DNA of 64,000 nucleotides from Halorientalis regularis (GCF_023698535.1 NZ_JALJCL010000012.1:62001-126000); one strand, 5' to 3'. Positions 43,777 through 52,763 are shown, counted from the first letter of the stretch. The notes: generated by a model from the letters alone, not told the origin. Made by a program: numbers and translations.

Positions 43777-45990
43777 ATGGTACCGAGCTTTCGAATCGTC
43801 TTCACCGCGGCCCTCCTTCTCTCGGGGGCCTCGACGCTGGTGCTGGCCGTGTTCTCATACCGGCAACGGGAGAAGCCGGGGGCACTGCCCTTCGCCGGTC
43901 TGGCCGCGTCGCTGGCCCTCTGGGCGTTCGTCTACGCCGTGGGAATCCAAATTCGGAACCCGACGGCACGGATCGCCATCCTCCAGATCCAGTGGCTCGC
44001 TCATCCGTCGGTCCCGCTGTTTCTGTTCCTGTTCGGCCTCAGCTACACGGGCCACGACGAGGTCATCACGCGTCGGACCCTGCCGCTCATCGCCGCAATT
44101 CCGATACTCGTGGTGGTGGGCGCCTGGACGAACCCCTGGCACCACCTCCTCTGGACCGACCAGGTGATCCATGTCGTCGACGGGGTGTCGGTCCTCGTTC
44201 CCACGTACGGCCCGCTGTTCTGGATCAACATCGTCTACGGCTACGGCATTGAGGCCGTCGCCATCGCGATGCTGATCCGCCTCGTCTACGAGTCCGACTA
44301 CCTCTACGCCGATCAGTCGGCGCTCCTGTTGCTCGGGATCGCCATCCCGTTCGTCGCGAACGTCCACGAGATATTCATCGTCGGAGCGACTCCGGCCGTC
44401 GACTGGACGCCGATCGCCTTCGCCGCCAGCGGAGTGGCCTTCGGCGCCGCCGTGTTCCGGCACCAGCTGTTCGACCTGATCCCGGCGACCCGGACGCTCG
44501 GCCGCGACGACGCCATCACGCAACTGGAGAGCGGTATCGTGATCATCGACAGCGACGACCGCGTGGTGTACGCCAACGGCGAGGCCGGCGACATCTTCGA
44601 GCGCGACCCTCGTGACATGCTCGGCCGGCAGGTCCAATCGTTCGTTGACGAAGAGTGGGTCGACTTCGACGCGGTCGACGCCCTCGCTGAGGCAGAACGC
44701 GGGGGCCGGACCTACGAGATCCGGACGTCACCGATCACCGACCGCTCGGGCCGGGAGATCGGTCACACCCTCGTCCTCTACGACGTCACTGCCCGGAAGC
44801 GCCGCGAGCGCGAACTCGCCACGGTCAATGAACTCAACGCGCTGATCCGCGGGGTCAACCAGGCGCTGGTCTCGGCGACCAGTCGCGAGGACATCGAGTG
44901 TGCGGTCGCGGCGCACCTCGCCGACGCGGACCTCTACGAGGGCGTCCGCGTCGCCGACGTCCAGACGTGGATGGGGGAGGCCGACCGCTGGCGCGTCTCG
45001 GGCACAGGCGTCGACGACGATTCGGCCGCGACCGTCAGCGGGGGACACGGCGCGATACCACCCGAACTCGATATCGATCGCATCCGTGCCGAGCGGGACG
45101 GGACCGCGGACGGCGACGCGCCGGTGACGGCCGCGATCCCCGGTGACGCGACGGCGAGCAACTGGCTGATCGTCCCGATGGTCTACGGACGGACGGTCTA
45201 CGGGGCGATCGGACTGGTAACCGACCGGACGGACGTCAGCGATCGCGAGCGGGAAGTGCTCGGTGAACTCGGCGAGCTCGTCGGCCATGCCATCAACACC
45301 ACGGAGTCGCGGCGGCTATTCGCGACGGACGGCGTGATCGAGATGACCGTCGCCGTCGAGGACGACGCCGACCCCGTCGTCGCGGTGACCGTGGGCTGTG
45401 ACGCCCGGATCGACGTCGTCGGCATCGTCCCGAAGAACGGCGAGGGCAACCACGCTTTCCTGGAGGTGACGGGGGGCGACATCGAGGCGATCCGGGATCG
45501 CCTGGCCGCTGCGGACGTCGACGTGCGGATCGTCGAAGGGGACGGTGAGAGCGGTTTCATCGATGTCGCACTCGACCAGGCCACGTCCCTGGCTCCCATC
45601 GCCGAGCGCGACACCCAGCTCCTCCGCGGGACGGTCGCCAACGGGACGGCGACGTACGAACTGCTCGTTCCCACCGCCGCAGAGGGTCGGACGTTGATCG
45701 ACCGGCTATCCGCGGTTTTCGACGGGACGGACCTCCGCGCCAAGCGAGAACGCGACCATCCGTTCGACACGATGGACGGGATGACACCGGAGGACCTCGA
45801 GAGCCTCACTGACCGCCAGCGCGAGGCGCTGGAGGTCGCCTATCGCGCCGGCTACTTCGAGTGGCCCCGGGACGCGAACGCCGAAGAGGTCGCCGAATCG
45901 ATGGACATCACGTCGCCGACCCTGCACAGCCACCTGCGCAAAGCCCAGCGGACGCTTTTCGAGGACCTCTTTGATCGCGATCCAGAGTGA
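43777..45990 (+). CDS. Bat-like regulator: 7TM-PAS-GAF-bacterio-opsin activator-HTH_10
   Basis: 737 residues. Seven membrane helices (about 5-225) of the histidine-kinase N-terminal type (IQWLAHPSVPLFLFLFGLSYTG), then a PAS domain (about 245-355: IIDSDDRVVYANGEAGDIF), a GAF-like domain (about 365-515), a bacterio-opsin activator domain (about 525-675) and the HTH_10 domain (LTDRQREALEVAYRAGYFEWPRDANAEEVAESMDITSPTLHSHL, about 690-733). There is no kinase domain: sensing and DNA binding are in one membrane protein. Flanked by two lipoprotein genes that share a promoter element, it is the likely regulator of them. Confidence 0.85.
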   Translation: MVPSFRIVFTAALLLSGASTLVLAVFSYRQREKPGALPFAGLAASLALWAFVYAVGIQIRNPTARIAILQIQWLAHPSVPLFLFLFGLSYTGHDEVITRRTLPLIAAIPILVVVGAWTNPWHHLLWTDQVIHVVDGVSVLVPTYGPLFWINIVYGYGIEAVAIAMLIRLVYESDYLYADQSALLLLGIAIPFVANVHEIFIVGATPAVDWTPIAFAASGVAFGAAVFRHQLFDLIPATRTLGRDDAITQLESGIVIIDSDDRVVYANGEAGDIFERDPRDMLGRQVQSFVDEEWVDFDAVDALAEAERGGRTYEIRTSPITDRSGREIGHTLVLYDVTARKRRERELATVNELNALIRGVNQALVSATSREDIECAVAAHLADADLYEGVRVADVQTWMGEADRWRVSGTGVDDDSAATVSGGHGAIPPELDIDRIRAERDGTADGDAPVTAAIPGDATASNWLIVPMVYGRTVYGAIGLVTDRTDVSDREREVLGELGELVGHAINTTESRRLFATDGVIEMTVAVEDDADPVVAVTVGCDARIDVVGIVPKNGEGNHAFLEVTGGDIEAIRDRLAAADVDVRIVEGDGESGFIDVALDQATSLAPIAERDTQLLRGTVANGTATYELLVPTAAEGRTLIDRLSAVFDGTDLRAKRERDHPFDTMDGMTPEDLESLTDRQREALEVAYRAGYFEWPRDANAEEVAESMDITSPTLHSHLRKAQRTLFEDLFDRDPE

Positions 45991-46017
45991 TAGGCGCGCC
46001 GGGACCGTCCCGGCTCG

Positions 46018-46614
46018 TCAGGCGAGCTGTGCCGACGTTATCGCGCGTTCCTGCACAGCCGTCACCGGATCAACGCAGGCGACGTTGCCGCGGAAGGTCG
46101 CCTCCACGGCGACGAGTCTGGTTTCGGTGGGAAAGAGGATGCTGAGCGTTTGTGGTACGCCGAACCGTTCGTCGTCGGCCGCGACCGCGGCCGCGTCTGA
46201 GGGAACGTCGTACCGGTCGGTGACCTCGCGGAGTCGCCAAGTCTCCAAGTGCTCGTCGACCGTCGACTCGCCGTAGTTCAACGCGCCGACGGTGACGGCG
46301 ACATCACCCAGGCTGACCTCTCGACCGGGGCCGGTTTGCACCGCGTGTGCACGAGACCTCGGGATCTCGGCGGACGCCAGCACCTGATCGTTGTGGGAGA
46401 GTTCCGTGCGCTCGTACGAGAACGGTGGCGACGGACAGTTCCCGGTCGGAGTACCGGAACTGTCCCCCGCGGAGCCGGGAGAGTTTCCCGGCCCGTCGCT
46501 GGAGCAGCCCGCGAGTGTTAGGACGCCCGCAGTCCCGACCGCGCCGAGCACGTCACGTCGTCGGTACGAATCGCCGGTTCGCGTCTGCTGTCCGTCCGGA
46601 GTGTCGTCGGACAT
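46018..46614 (-). CDS. Haloarchaeal lipoprotein, paralogue of the one at 42145
   Basis: 198 residues. Tat motif YRRRDVLGAVG and lipobox LAGC near residue 36, then a Gly/Ser/Pro linker. The globular part starts CPSPPFSYERTELSH and contains VTVGALNYGESTVDEH; a late Cys (VACVDP) could pair with the first. Signal region nearly identical to that of the lipoprotein at 42145, and both have the CTAG-N4-CTAG element 38 bases upstream. Convergent with the Bat-like gene, stops 27 bases apart. Function unknown. Confidence 0.75.
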   Translation of the reverse strand: MSDDTPDGQQTRTGDSYRRRDVLGAVGTAGVLTLAGCSSDGPGNSPGSAGDSSGTPTGNCPSPPFSYERTELSHNDQVLASAEIPRSRAHAVQTGPGREVSLGDVAVTVGALNYGESTVDEHLETWRLREVTDRYDVPSDAAAVAADDERFGVPQTLSILFPTETRLVAVEATFRGNVACVDPVTAVQERAITSAQLA

Positions 46615-46652
46615 GGATCAGTCCGGGACTCCCACCCACTCTTACCCCGGCA

Positions 46653-46664
46653 CTAGCTGACTAG
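46653..46664 (-). promoter_or_regulatory. CTAG-N4-CTAG element upstream of the lipoprotein at 46614
   Basis: On the minus strand CTAGTCAGCTAG, 38 bases before the ATG, flanked by ACCGG and GCCGGGGTA as before the paralogous gene at 42145. Confidence 0.55.
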
Positions 46665-46750
46665 AGCCGGTACTCCGGCGACCGTCGTCACATCGCATTC
46701 GGAACGCCTACTCAGTCCTGAACCGGGAACTGGGGCTTCCCGTTCCACCA

Positions 46751-47023
46751 CAGCAACCTGTCGCCTTCGTTCCAAAACTCGCGTCTGAGGTCGATACCTC
46801 AGCTGAGACACGACACGAAGCATCTCAAATCGCGGAGCGTGCAGCAGAGACAGGACGCTCCAGCGGACGAAATCCAGCTGGGGTAGCAGCTGCCTGTCTT
46901 GAGATAGCTGCTACTGACACCGAAGATGAAATCACGCAAGAGGAGCTTGCGGCAGCAGCTGATGTATGTTCTGCAACTGTCCGTTCAAATCGGGACACGC
47001 TCAAGAAACAGCTACGAAGGTGA
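46751..47023 (+). pseudogene. C-terminal fragment of transcription factor B (TFB)
   Basis: The frame reads FVPKLASEVDTSAETRHEAS, then GRSSGRNPAGVAAACLEIAA, then ITQEELAAAADVCSATVRSN, RDTLKKQLRR and a stop. This is the second cyclin-like repeat of archaeal TFB, with the GRNPAGVAAA helix and the terminal helix-turn-helix that reads the BRE element. The zinc ribbon and first repeat are missing, and no start codon precedes the fragment. Many halophiles have several TFBs; this is a relic of one. Confidence 0.75.
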
Positions 47024-47213
47024 TTGCCGACTGGATTGTGGGCATCTTCTTTCTGAGATCTGTCTTTCCACAGATGAAGTTTGTAAGCAATTTTATACGT
47101 TTCTTATTTGGGCTTTGATGAAAAATGTTAGCAGCACATATATAATTGTTAATATGATTGCATCTGAGTTTAAAAGAAGCTGAGGGAGCGTGATCCGACG
47201 ATATCACCCGTCA

Positions 47214-47816
47214 GGGCGTTCGTCATCCCACTTTACACTATTGATTGTACACTCAAAGAGACAACATCATTTCTGGCAGAATTAGGTTGTGAATGCTCTC
47301 AACAAGCAGTTTGGCAGTGTGTACATCGGCTGGCTGACAAGGTTCCTGATCCGCCAACCACTTACCCGTCGCGGGTCGGTGTCGACGAGACCGCTGTCAA
47401 AATTAATGGAGAGTAGTCTTGGTTGTATAATAAAATATAAATCGACACAAAGCTAATCTCTGACGCCGAGTTGTTCGGACACTGCAGCACTGATCAACTG
47501 ATTGCGTTTCTGCCTGAATCCTCGGAACAGCACGATCTTTCAAACGCCACGGTTTTCATCCATTTATTCGTTCAGCGGCCTGACATTCCTTAATTATGAT
47601 TAAACGGTCGTGTGGACCATACCGGCCGACCCTCATAAAAAATGGTTTCTCACGCCCAAAATGCGACTTGACTGTTTCCATACTTCGTTGGGGAAATCCG
47701 GCGGAGCGGTCGCCTATGAATTGCGCTATTTGTACATTACTGTATCCGTCTCAAACCACACCTATCGCTTCCCGATTGAATGCCAGCCGACGGGGTACTG
47801 AATTAGAAAGTACCGG
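47214..47816 (+). pseudogene. Decayed IS6-family transposase
   Basis: Pieces in shifting frames: TTSFLAELGCECSQQAVWQC and VGVDETAVKINGE (first Asp), a TAG where Trp is expected, SWLY, a TAA, then DTKLISDAELFGHCSTDQLI; later GRVDHTGRPS and KKWFLTPKMRLDCFHTSL, and near the end PADGVLN and TAG. Order and content match one IS6 transposase with at least two stops and two frameshifts. A+T-rich surroundings suggest long decay. Confidence 0.7.
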
Positions 47817-48104
47817 GAAATCTTATTTAACCATCAACGAATATATAATACATCTTTGTTATTTAGAATGTTATACTATCGCGAGTGAGTGTATTGTGTA
47901 AATTATATTTTCTGAACCGGTTGCTGTCGGTAAACCTAAATTCAATTCGGACAAAGGCCATCTGAAGTTGGCGTCCCGGAACTTATGTTATGCTGAAAAC
48001 TCAGCGCTTCAGAGTTGCCAATCTTAACGGCGGATCACCATACAATGGGCATTAGCGATGATACAATAGCTACTTATTTATTCGTCCGTTCAGTTCCTGT
48101 GAGT
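47817..48104. promoter_or_regulatory. A+T-rich upstream region and promoter of the SMC-related gene
   Basis: No gene seen. TATA-like TTATTTATT near 48074-48082 lies about 27 bases before ATG 48105, supporting that start and a leaderless mRNA rather than the upstream Met at 48015. Confidence 0.5.
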
Positions 48105-50054
48105 ATGTCAAAAGCTGATTCCGCTGTTTCAGAAGCGACAGTCCAAGCCGAGAATATCGGGGGGATTACGAGGACGAAAGTCAACATCCCAGCAGGTGTG
48201 ACTATTCTTTCTGGAGAAAACGCCACGAACCGGACATCTTTTTTACAGTCGATTATGGCTGCGGTAGGGAGTGATGATGTCACACTCAAGGGTGACGCCG
48301 ACCAAGGAGAAGTACAGCTCACTATCGGTGGGGAAACGTATCACAGGACCCTCCGTCGCACGAACGGGTCAATTGCATTCGGTGGCGATCCGTATCTCGA
48401 TGATGCCACGCTCGCTGATCTTTTTGCCTTTCTGTTAGAGTCGAACGAGGCCCGCCAAGCGGTGGTCCAGCAGCGCAACCTACGAGAACTCATCATGCGG
48501 CCCGTCGACACTAACGAAATCAAGGCCGAAATCGACCGGCTCGAACGTAAGCGCAACGAGATTGACGACGAACTTGAGGAGTTGAATTCGCTCAAGGAAG
48601 AACTTCCATCGTTGGAGGAGCGAAAACGGGACCTCGAGGACCAAATCAAGACAAAACGAGAGGAACTCGCCGAAAAGGAGGCAGAGATCGAATCAGCTGA
48701 CGCTGATGTCGACGAAACCCGCGAGGAAAAACGCGAACTCGAATCACGGCTGGACGACCTCCGTGAACTCCGGTCGGATCTCGAATCCGTCCGGTCCGAC
48801 ATCGGCGTGCAGGAAGAGAGCATCGCATCACTCAATCGTGAGTTAGCCGATCTCAAATCCGAGCGCGAAGAGTTACCTGACACACCGATGGGTGATCAAG
48901 AAGAGATCGACCGAGAGATCTCGCGCCTTCGAGAGCAGAAACAGACGCTCGAATACGAGGTTAGCGCCCTTCAGGATATCATCCAGTTCAACGAGGAGAT
49001 GCTCGAAGGCGAAGAAACAAATGTTACTGACGCACTCACAGCAGAGGATGACTCCTACGAAGATCTGACTGATCAACTGCTCGAATCTGAAACGACGATC
49101 TGCTGGACGTGCGGGAGTGAAGTCGATCCTGAGCGAATCGAAGACACTCTGGACACGCTCCGGACGGTCCGGCAAGACCAGATGAGCGAGATCCGCGAGT
49201 TCGAGGACCAACTCGACGAACTCCGCACAGACAAGCGTGAGCGGGAGAAACAGCAACGCAAGCGAGAATCGCTCGATAGTGAAATAGACGACCTGGAAGC
49301 CGAAATTGAACGGCGAGAGAGCCGACTCGACGACCTCCAAGAGAAGCGAGACGAACTCAGCGACGAGGTTGAAATGGTCGAAGCGGAGGTAGAATCACTG
49401 GAATCAGAGGATTTCTCGGAGATACTCGATCTCCATAAGGAAGCCAATCAGTTGGAGTTCGAGCTGGGCCAGCTCGAATCCGACCTCGACGACGTTACTG
49501 ATCGGATCGCGACGATTGAAGACCGACTGACCGACGAAGAGGATCTGCAAGCTGAGCGCGAGGAGATCAGCGACGAACTCGAGACCCAGCGGACGCGAAT
49601 CGATCAGATCGAACAGCAAGCCGTCGAAGAATTCAACAGTCACATGGACGACGTGCTTGATCTGCTCGGCTATGAGAACCTCGCGCGCATCTGGATCGAG
49701 CGCATCGAGAAGACCGTTAGAGAGGGCCGGCGCAACGTCGAAAAGACCGTATTCGAGCTCCACGTCGTGCGAACCACCGAATCCGGAGCAACCTACGAGG
49801 ACACGATCGATCACCTCTCGGAGAGTGAACGCGAGGTGACCGGCCTAACGTTCGCTTTAGCAGGGTATCTCGTTCACGATGTCCACGAAACAGTGCCGTT
49901 CATGTTGCTCGACTCTCTCGAGGCGATCGACTCCAATCGGATCGCCGATCTCGTCACGTACTTCTCAGACTACGTGCAATTCCTCGTTGTCGCACTCCTC
50001 CCCGAAGACGCTCAAGCACTATCCGATGACTACACTCGCGTGACTGATATCTGA
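48105..50054 (+). CDS. Archaea-specific SMC-related protein (Rad50-like)
   Basis: 649 residues from ATG 48105. N-terminal ATPase half with a Walker A-like GENATNRTS (37-45) that lacks the usual Lys; two long coiled coils (about 140-300 and 350-530) around a CWTC zinc-hook motif (333-336); C-terminal half with LSESEREVTGLTFALAGYLV (from 571) in place of the ABC signature and LLDSLEAID (601-609) in place of Walker B, with Ser where the catalytic Glu is usual. The overall build equals Rad50/SMC, and the gene is convergent with RdfA, a pairing expected for this halophile group. Role in DNA or cell-shape control is unproven. Confidence 0.85.
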   Translation: MSKADSAVSEATVQAENIGGITRTKVNIPAGVTILSGENATNRTSFLQSIMAAVGSDDVTLKGDADQGEVQLTIGGETYHRTLRRTNGSIAFGGDPYLDDATLADLFAFLLESNEARQAVVQQRNLRELIMRPVDTNEIKAEIDRLERKRNEIDDELEELNSLKEELPSLEERKRDLEDQIKTKREELAEKEAEIESADADVDETREEKRELESRLDDLRELRSDLESVRSDIGVQEESIASLNRELADLKSEREELPDTPMGDQEEIDREISRLREQKQTLEYEVSALQDIIQFNEEMLEGEETNVTDALTAEDDSYEDLTDQLLESETTICWTCGSEVDPERIEDTLDTLRTVRQDQMSEIREFEDQLDELRTDKREREKQQRKRESLDSEIDDLEAEIERRESRLDDLQEKRDELSDEVEMVEAEVESLESEDFSEILDLHKEANQLEFELGQLESDLDDVTDRIATIEDRLTDEEDLQAEREEISDELETQRTRIDQIEQQAVEEFNSHMDDVLDLLGYENLARIWIERIEKTVREGRRNVEKTVFELHVVRTTESGATYEDTIDHLSESEREVTGLTFALAGYLVHDVHETVPFMLLDSLEAIDSNRIADLVTYFSDYVQFLVVALLPEDAQALSDDYTRVTDI

Positions 50055-50061
50055 AATCGCG

Positions 50062-50694
50062 TTACCCTGATTGGCAATCGCATCCACCTTGTTGTACCAA
50101 TTCTACGAACCCGTACTGTGAGTTACAGTCCTCACAGTGGACGCTAATGTCGATAAACAGGCGAAACTCGCCGAGGGTGATTTTGTCGGTCCCACGGAGT
50201 TGGTCGAGACTCTGTTCAGCCACCGAACGGGTGCGTGATTTCAGTCGCTGAATGGTGTCGATTACACTGTCTATGCGATCTGTCTGGCTCTGACCCTCGT
50301 ACTCCGCCCCACGGTATTCCTTGAGATACGAGCGAATCGCCTGGTACGTAACGAAATCCCGTTCGAGTTGGTCGACATCGATGTCGTTTTGTTCGAGTCG
50401 TCGCCGAGCTTCAATTCGGTTGCCGCTGCTCACGTCGTCGTCGGTGAGCAGTCGATAGATGTTGGCAACTTCACCGTCGACCGTCGACATCCCGGCGTCC
50501 GTAATCGCGGCTTCGAGCACACGTTCGTTGAACCGATCGGCGAGCGATCGGAGGCTCTCGCGTTCACTCCTATCGGCGGTCCAGAGTGATTCGAGACGGT
50601 CGCCGTACGCTTCACCGAGGCCGTACTCGTCGATCAGACGGGCGACTTTGCTGTCGACCGTATTTCCCTCTTCCTCCTCGCTATTTGCCACCAT
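50062..50694 (-). CDS. rdfA: RdfA (rod-determining factor) family protein
   Basis: 210 residues, helical and acidic. VDSKVARLIDEYGLGEAYGDRLESLWTADRSERESLRSLADRFN at the start, then IYRLLTDDDVSSGNRIEARRRLEQNDIDVDQLERDFVTYQAIRSYL, and a C-terminal Cys cluster HCEDCNSQYGFVELVQQGGCDC, probably a zinc site. The pattern matches the haloarchaeal RdfA family, named from a factor needed for rod shape in Haloferax. Convergent with the SMC-related gene, 7 bases between stops. Genomes carry several RdfA homologues, so this copy's role is open. Confidence 0.8.
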   Translation of the reverse strand: MVANSEEEEGNTVDSKVARLIDEYGLGEAYGDRLESLWTADRSERESLRSLADRFNERVLEAAITDAGMSTVDGEVANIYRLLTDDDVSSGNRIEARRRLEQNDIDVDQLERDFVTYQAIRSYLKEYRGAEYEGQSQTDRIDSVIDTIQRLKSRTRSVAEQSLDQLRGTDKITLGEFRLFIDISVHCEDCNSQYGFVELVQQGGCDCQSG

Positions 50695-51028
50695 CGTCTA
50701 CAACGAACTACGACGGATCAATCATTAAAACTGGGGATGTTCACCAGGGAGTTGTGGCGTGGAAGCGAGGGATCCGAAAAGAATAACAAAAATATGTTTG
50801 TTATTTTGATGGCGAGCAGCCGGTTCCGGTACAGTCGGCACGTCAGTTCCCTCGGAACCGCCTGGACACTCCAATCCGAGTTGTCCGAAACCGGTTCGGT
50901 CTTGCGGAGTGGATCCACTCCCACTTGTTCACGTACATCGAATAATTATTTGATGTCATACATTAATCCTTCTGTGTGGATTCATCTATTCCAAATTGGC
51001 AGGGGTTATAGAGCCGTAGAATATTATC

Positions 51029-51043
51029 GTATATTCGATATAC
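51029..51043. promoter_or_regulatory. Palindromic operator candidate, copy 1
   Basis: GTATAT-TCG-ATATAC, a perfect inverted repeat. The same 15-mer with one change occurs at 51287, both upstream of the IclR gene. Confidence 0.5.
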
Positions 51044-51286
51044 TCAAAGTATTGGACCTCGTCCCCTTCAGTAAATGTTCGCCACTCTGCCACGTTCCCG
51101 GTGGCTGATCCCCACTGACTGTCTCACGATGTATTCAAGCGGGCATCTCCGCCGTTGTCCGTCCTCACGAGGAAGTTCGCGGATTCGATACTAGTAAACT
51201 GGTCGTTCATGTTGTCACGGGACATCGTGGCGAATCCGTTTTTCGGTTGGTTTTGTCTTTCACACTAGAATCGGGAATTTATATAG

Positions 51287-51301
51287 GTGTATTCGATATA
51301 C
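51287..51301. promoter_or_regulatory. Palindromic operator candidate, copy 2
   Basis: GTGTAT-TCG-ATATAC, 14 of 15 bases the same as at 51029-51043. It overlaps the TATA-like TTATATAGG region and lies 84 bases before the IclR start, fitting autoregulation. Confidence 0.5.
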
Positions 51302-51384
51302 TCGTCTCAGTGGCGGCAAGCGATACGCGTTTCGATGGGACCCATACGAAAATACTAATACAAGGTGGGGTGTATCATGTTAGC

Positions 51385-52155
51385 ATGGCACTCTCCGAAC
51401 CCGGCCGGATGGTCAAATCGGCCCGAACTGCGTTCGAGATCATCGAGTACATCCACGACCACGGAGGGGCAGATCTAGACGAGATGACCGACGAGTTCGA
51501 CCTCGCAAAGAGTACACTCCATGGATATCTTTCGACACTCGAGTCGCTCGAATACCTCGTGAGCGACGGCGGAAGCTACCATCTGAGTCTCAAATTTCTC
51601 TCTCACGGGATCGCTGCACGCAACTCCGTACCAGTATCCGGACAGGCCGACACGATCCTATCCGCGCTGGCCAACAAGACTGGTCTAGTAGCTTGGCTCG
51701 TTGTCGAGGAACACGGCCGGGCGGTCTACCTTGACCAAGCAGTGGGTGACGAGGTCGGACAGACCTACGGTCGTATTAGCAAGCGAACCGATTTGCACGG
51801 CCCTGCTGCCGGGAAGGCTATTCTGGCCCATCTCTCCGACGGGAAAATCGACGCAATCGTGGACAACTACGGGCTTCGCGGACGCACAGACTACACGATT
51901 TCAAGCGAGGATGAACTCCACGAGGAGCTTTCGACGATTCGACGACAGGGGTACGCGACCAGCAAGCATGAGGTCGCGCTGGGTGTCCAGTCCGTGGCAG
52001 CGCCGGTTCATCACGAGGGCAGCGTACTCGGTGCCATCAGTGTCTCCGGCACCTCAAATCAGATCGACGACCGATATTTCGAGGAGGAGCTCCCGGCCGT
52101 GGTAACGACGGCAGCGGCCGATCTTTCGGACCGGTACGTTGAGCAGCACGGCTAA
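51385..52155 (+). CDS. IclR-family transcriptional regulator
   Basis: 257 residues from ATG 51385; the longer upstream frame covers promoter DNA. N-terminal wHTH VKSARTAFEIIEYIHDHGGADLDEMTDEFDLAKSTLHGYLSTLESLEYL (about 10-58), then the IclR effector domain, with typical phrases DLHGPAAGKAILAHLSDGKIDAIV and GYATSKHEVALGVQSVAAPVHHEGSVLGAISVSG. Such regulators control catabolic operons by binding a metabolite. It lies upstream of the acetone carboxylase operon on the same strand, separated by a small Cys-protein gene. Confidence 0.9.
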   Translation: MALSEPGRMVKSARTAFEIIEYIHDHGGADLDEMTDEFDLAKSTLHGYLSTLESLEYLVSDGGSYHLSLKFLSHGIAARNSVPVSGQADTILSALANKTGLVAWLVVEEHGRAVYLDQAVGDEVGQTYGRISKRTDLHGPAAGKAILAHLSDGKIDAIVDNYGLRGRTDYTISSEDELHEELSTIRRQGYATSKHEVALGVQSVAAPVHHEGSVLGAISVSGTSNQIDDRYFEEELPAVVTTAAADLSDRYVEQHG

Positions 52156-52276
52156 TTTGCGATGACTCCCTCTCGAGCCCAGGAATTGCGGCACTACAGC
52201 GCCCCTGCGACGACCACGATGAGGGTGTTCGTGGTACCGCCATAATACTTTTTTCGACTGCGGTCCGTGATTATAT

Positions 52277-52510
52277 ATGGTGCGCATTGAGAACCCCGAT
52301 TCGTGCGCCATCTGTGGAAACGAGCTGCCGGACGATCCGACGTGTGTCACGCTCCCGGGTTCGTTCACGCCCGCGATGACACCCCTGACGGAGCCCGGGA
52401 TTCGGAAGATCGCCTTCTGTAGCGATCGCCATCGGCAGGACTGGCTCGACGCCAAACGAGGGGAATGGCCAGAAGGCGTTGAAGGCGGGACGCCGGAGGA
52501 GAAAAACTGA
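52277..52510 (+). CDS. Small zinc-binding-like protein, 77 residues
   Basis: Starts MVRIENPDSCAICGNELPDDPTCVTLPG, with a CxxC pair plus Cys at 23, and later IAFCSDRHRQDWLD, giving four or five metal ligands in a treble-clef or MYM-like finger (the C-S-D-R-H pattern resembles FCS-type fingers). The tail is charged. It lies between the IclR gene and the carboxylase operon, with its own spacing, so co-regulation is uncertain. Possibly a chaperone or regulator of the pathway; this is not shown. Confidence 0.65.
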   Translation: MVRIENPDSCAICGNELPDDPTCVTLPGSFTPAMTPLTEPGIRKIAFCSDRHRQDWLDAKRGEWPEGVEGGTPEEKN

Positions 52511-52733
52511 ACCGCTCTGTGACTGGATCTGTATCGACCGTCACGAATCACGATCCATGATGAACGTCTCGTCGCTGAATATGAATTGTTTCGTGGGCTG
52601 TGTCGTGTTCGGTGTCACCGCGCGGGGACGCTTGGTCACTCTATGAGCAGCGTGACCGTCTCCGGCGTCCGATTGCTGCCCCGGTGTAGGGATCCGTCCA
52701 CATTCCCGCTCGGATCGCGATTATACAATTGAT

Positions 52734-52763
52734 GATTAAAAAACAGTAAGGTTTTTGTTAATC
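52734..52763. promoter_or_regulatory. Inverted repeat upstream of the acetone carboxylase operon
   Basis: GATTAAAAAAC, seven bases, GTTTTTGTTAATC: near-perfect dyad with one extra base pair step, 63-92 bases before the acxA ATG. It could be an operator or overlap the promoter. It differs from the IclR-gene palindromes. Confidence 0.4.

Larger units (their letters stand above)
50695..51384. other. Divergent intergenic region with IclR operator candidates
   Basis: About 690 bases without a credible gene. It separates rdfA (minus) from the IclR gene (plus). It contains a TATA-like TTTTAATG for rdfA near 50725 and two copies of a palindromic site at 51029-51043 and 51287-51301. Confidence 0.5.

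Noticed and set aside
50718-51108. Short frames on both strands in the rdfA/IclR intergenic region
   Set aside because: Low-complexity, A+T-rich translation without motifs; the region is better explained as regulatory DNA.
52277-52510. Small Cys protein as a fourth subunit of acetone carboxylase
   Set aside because: Known acetone carboxylases have three subunits, all present downstream; the spacing of more than 300 bases argues against one operon.
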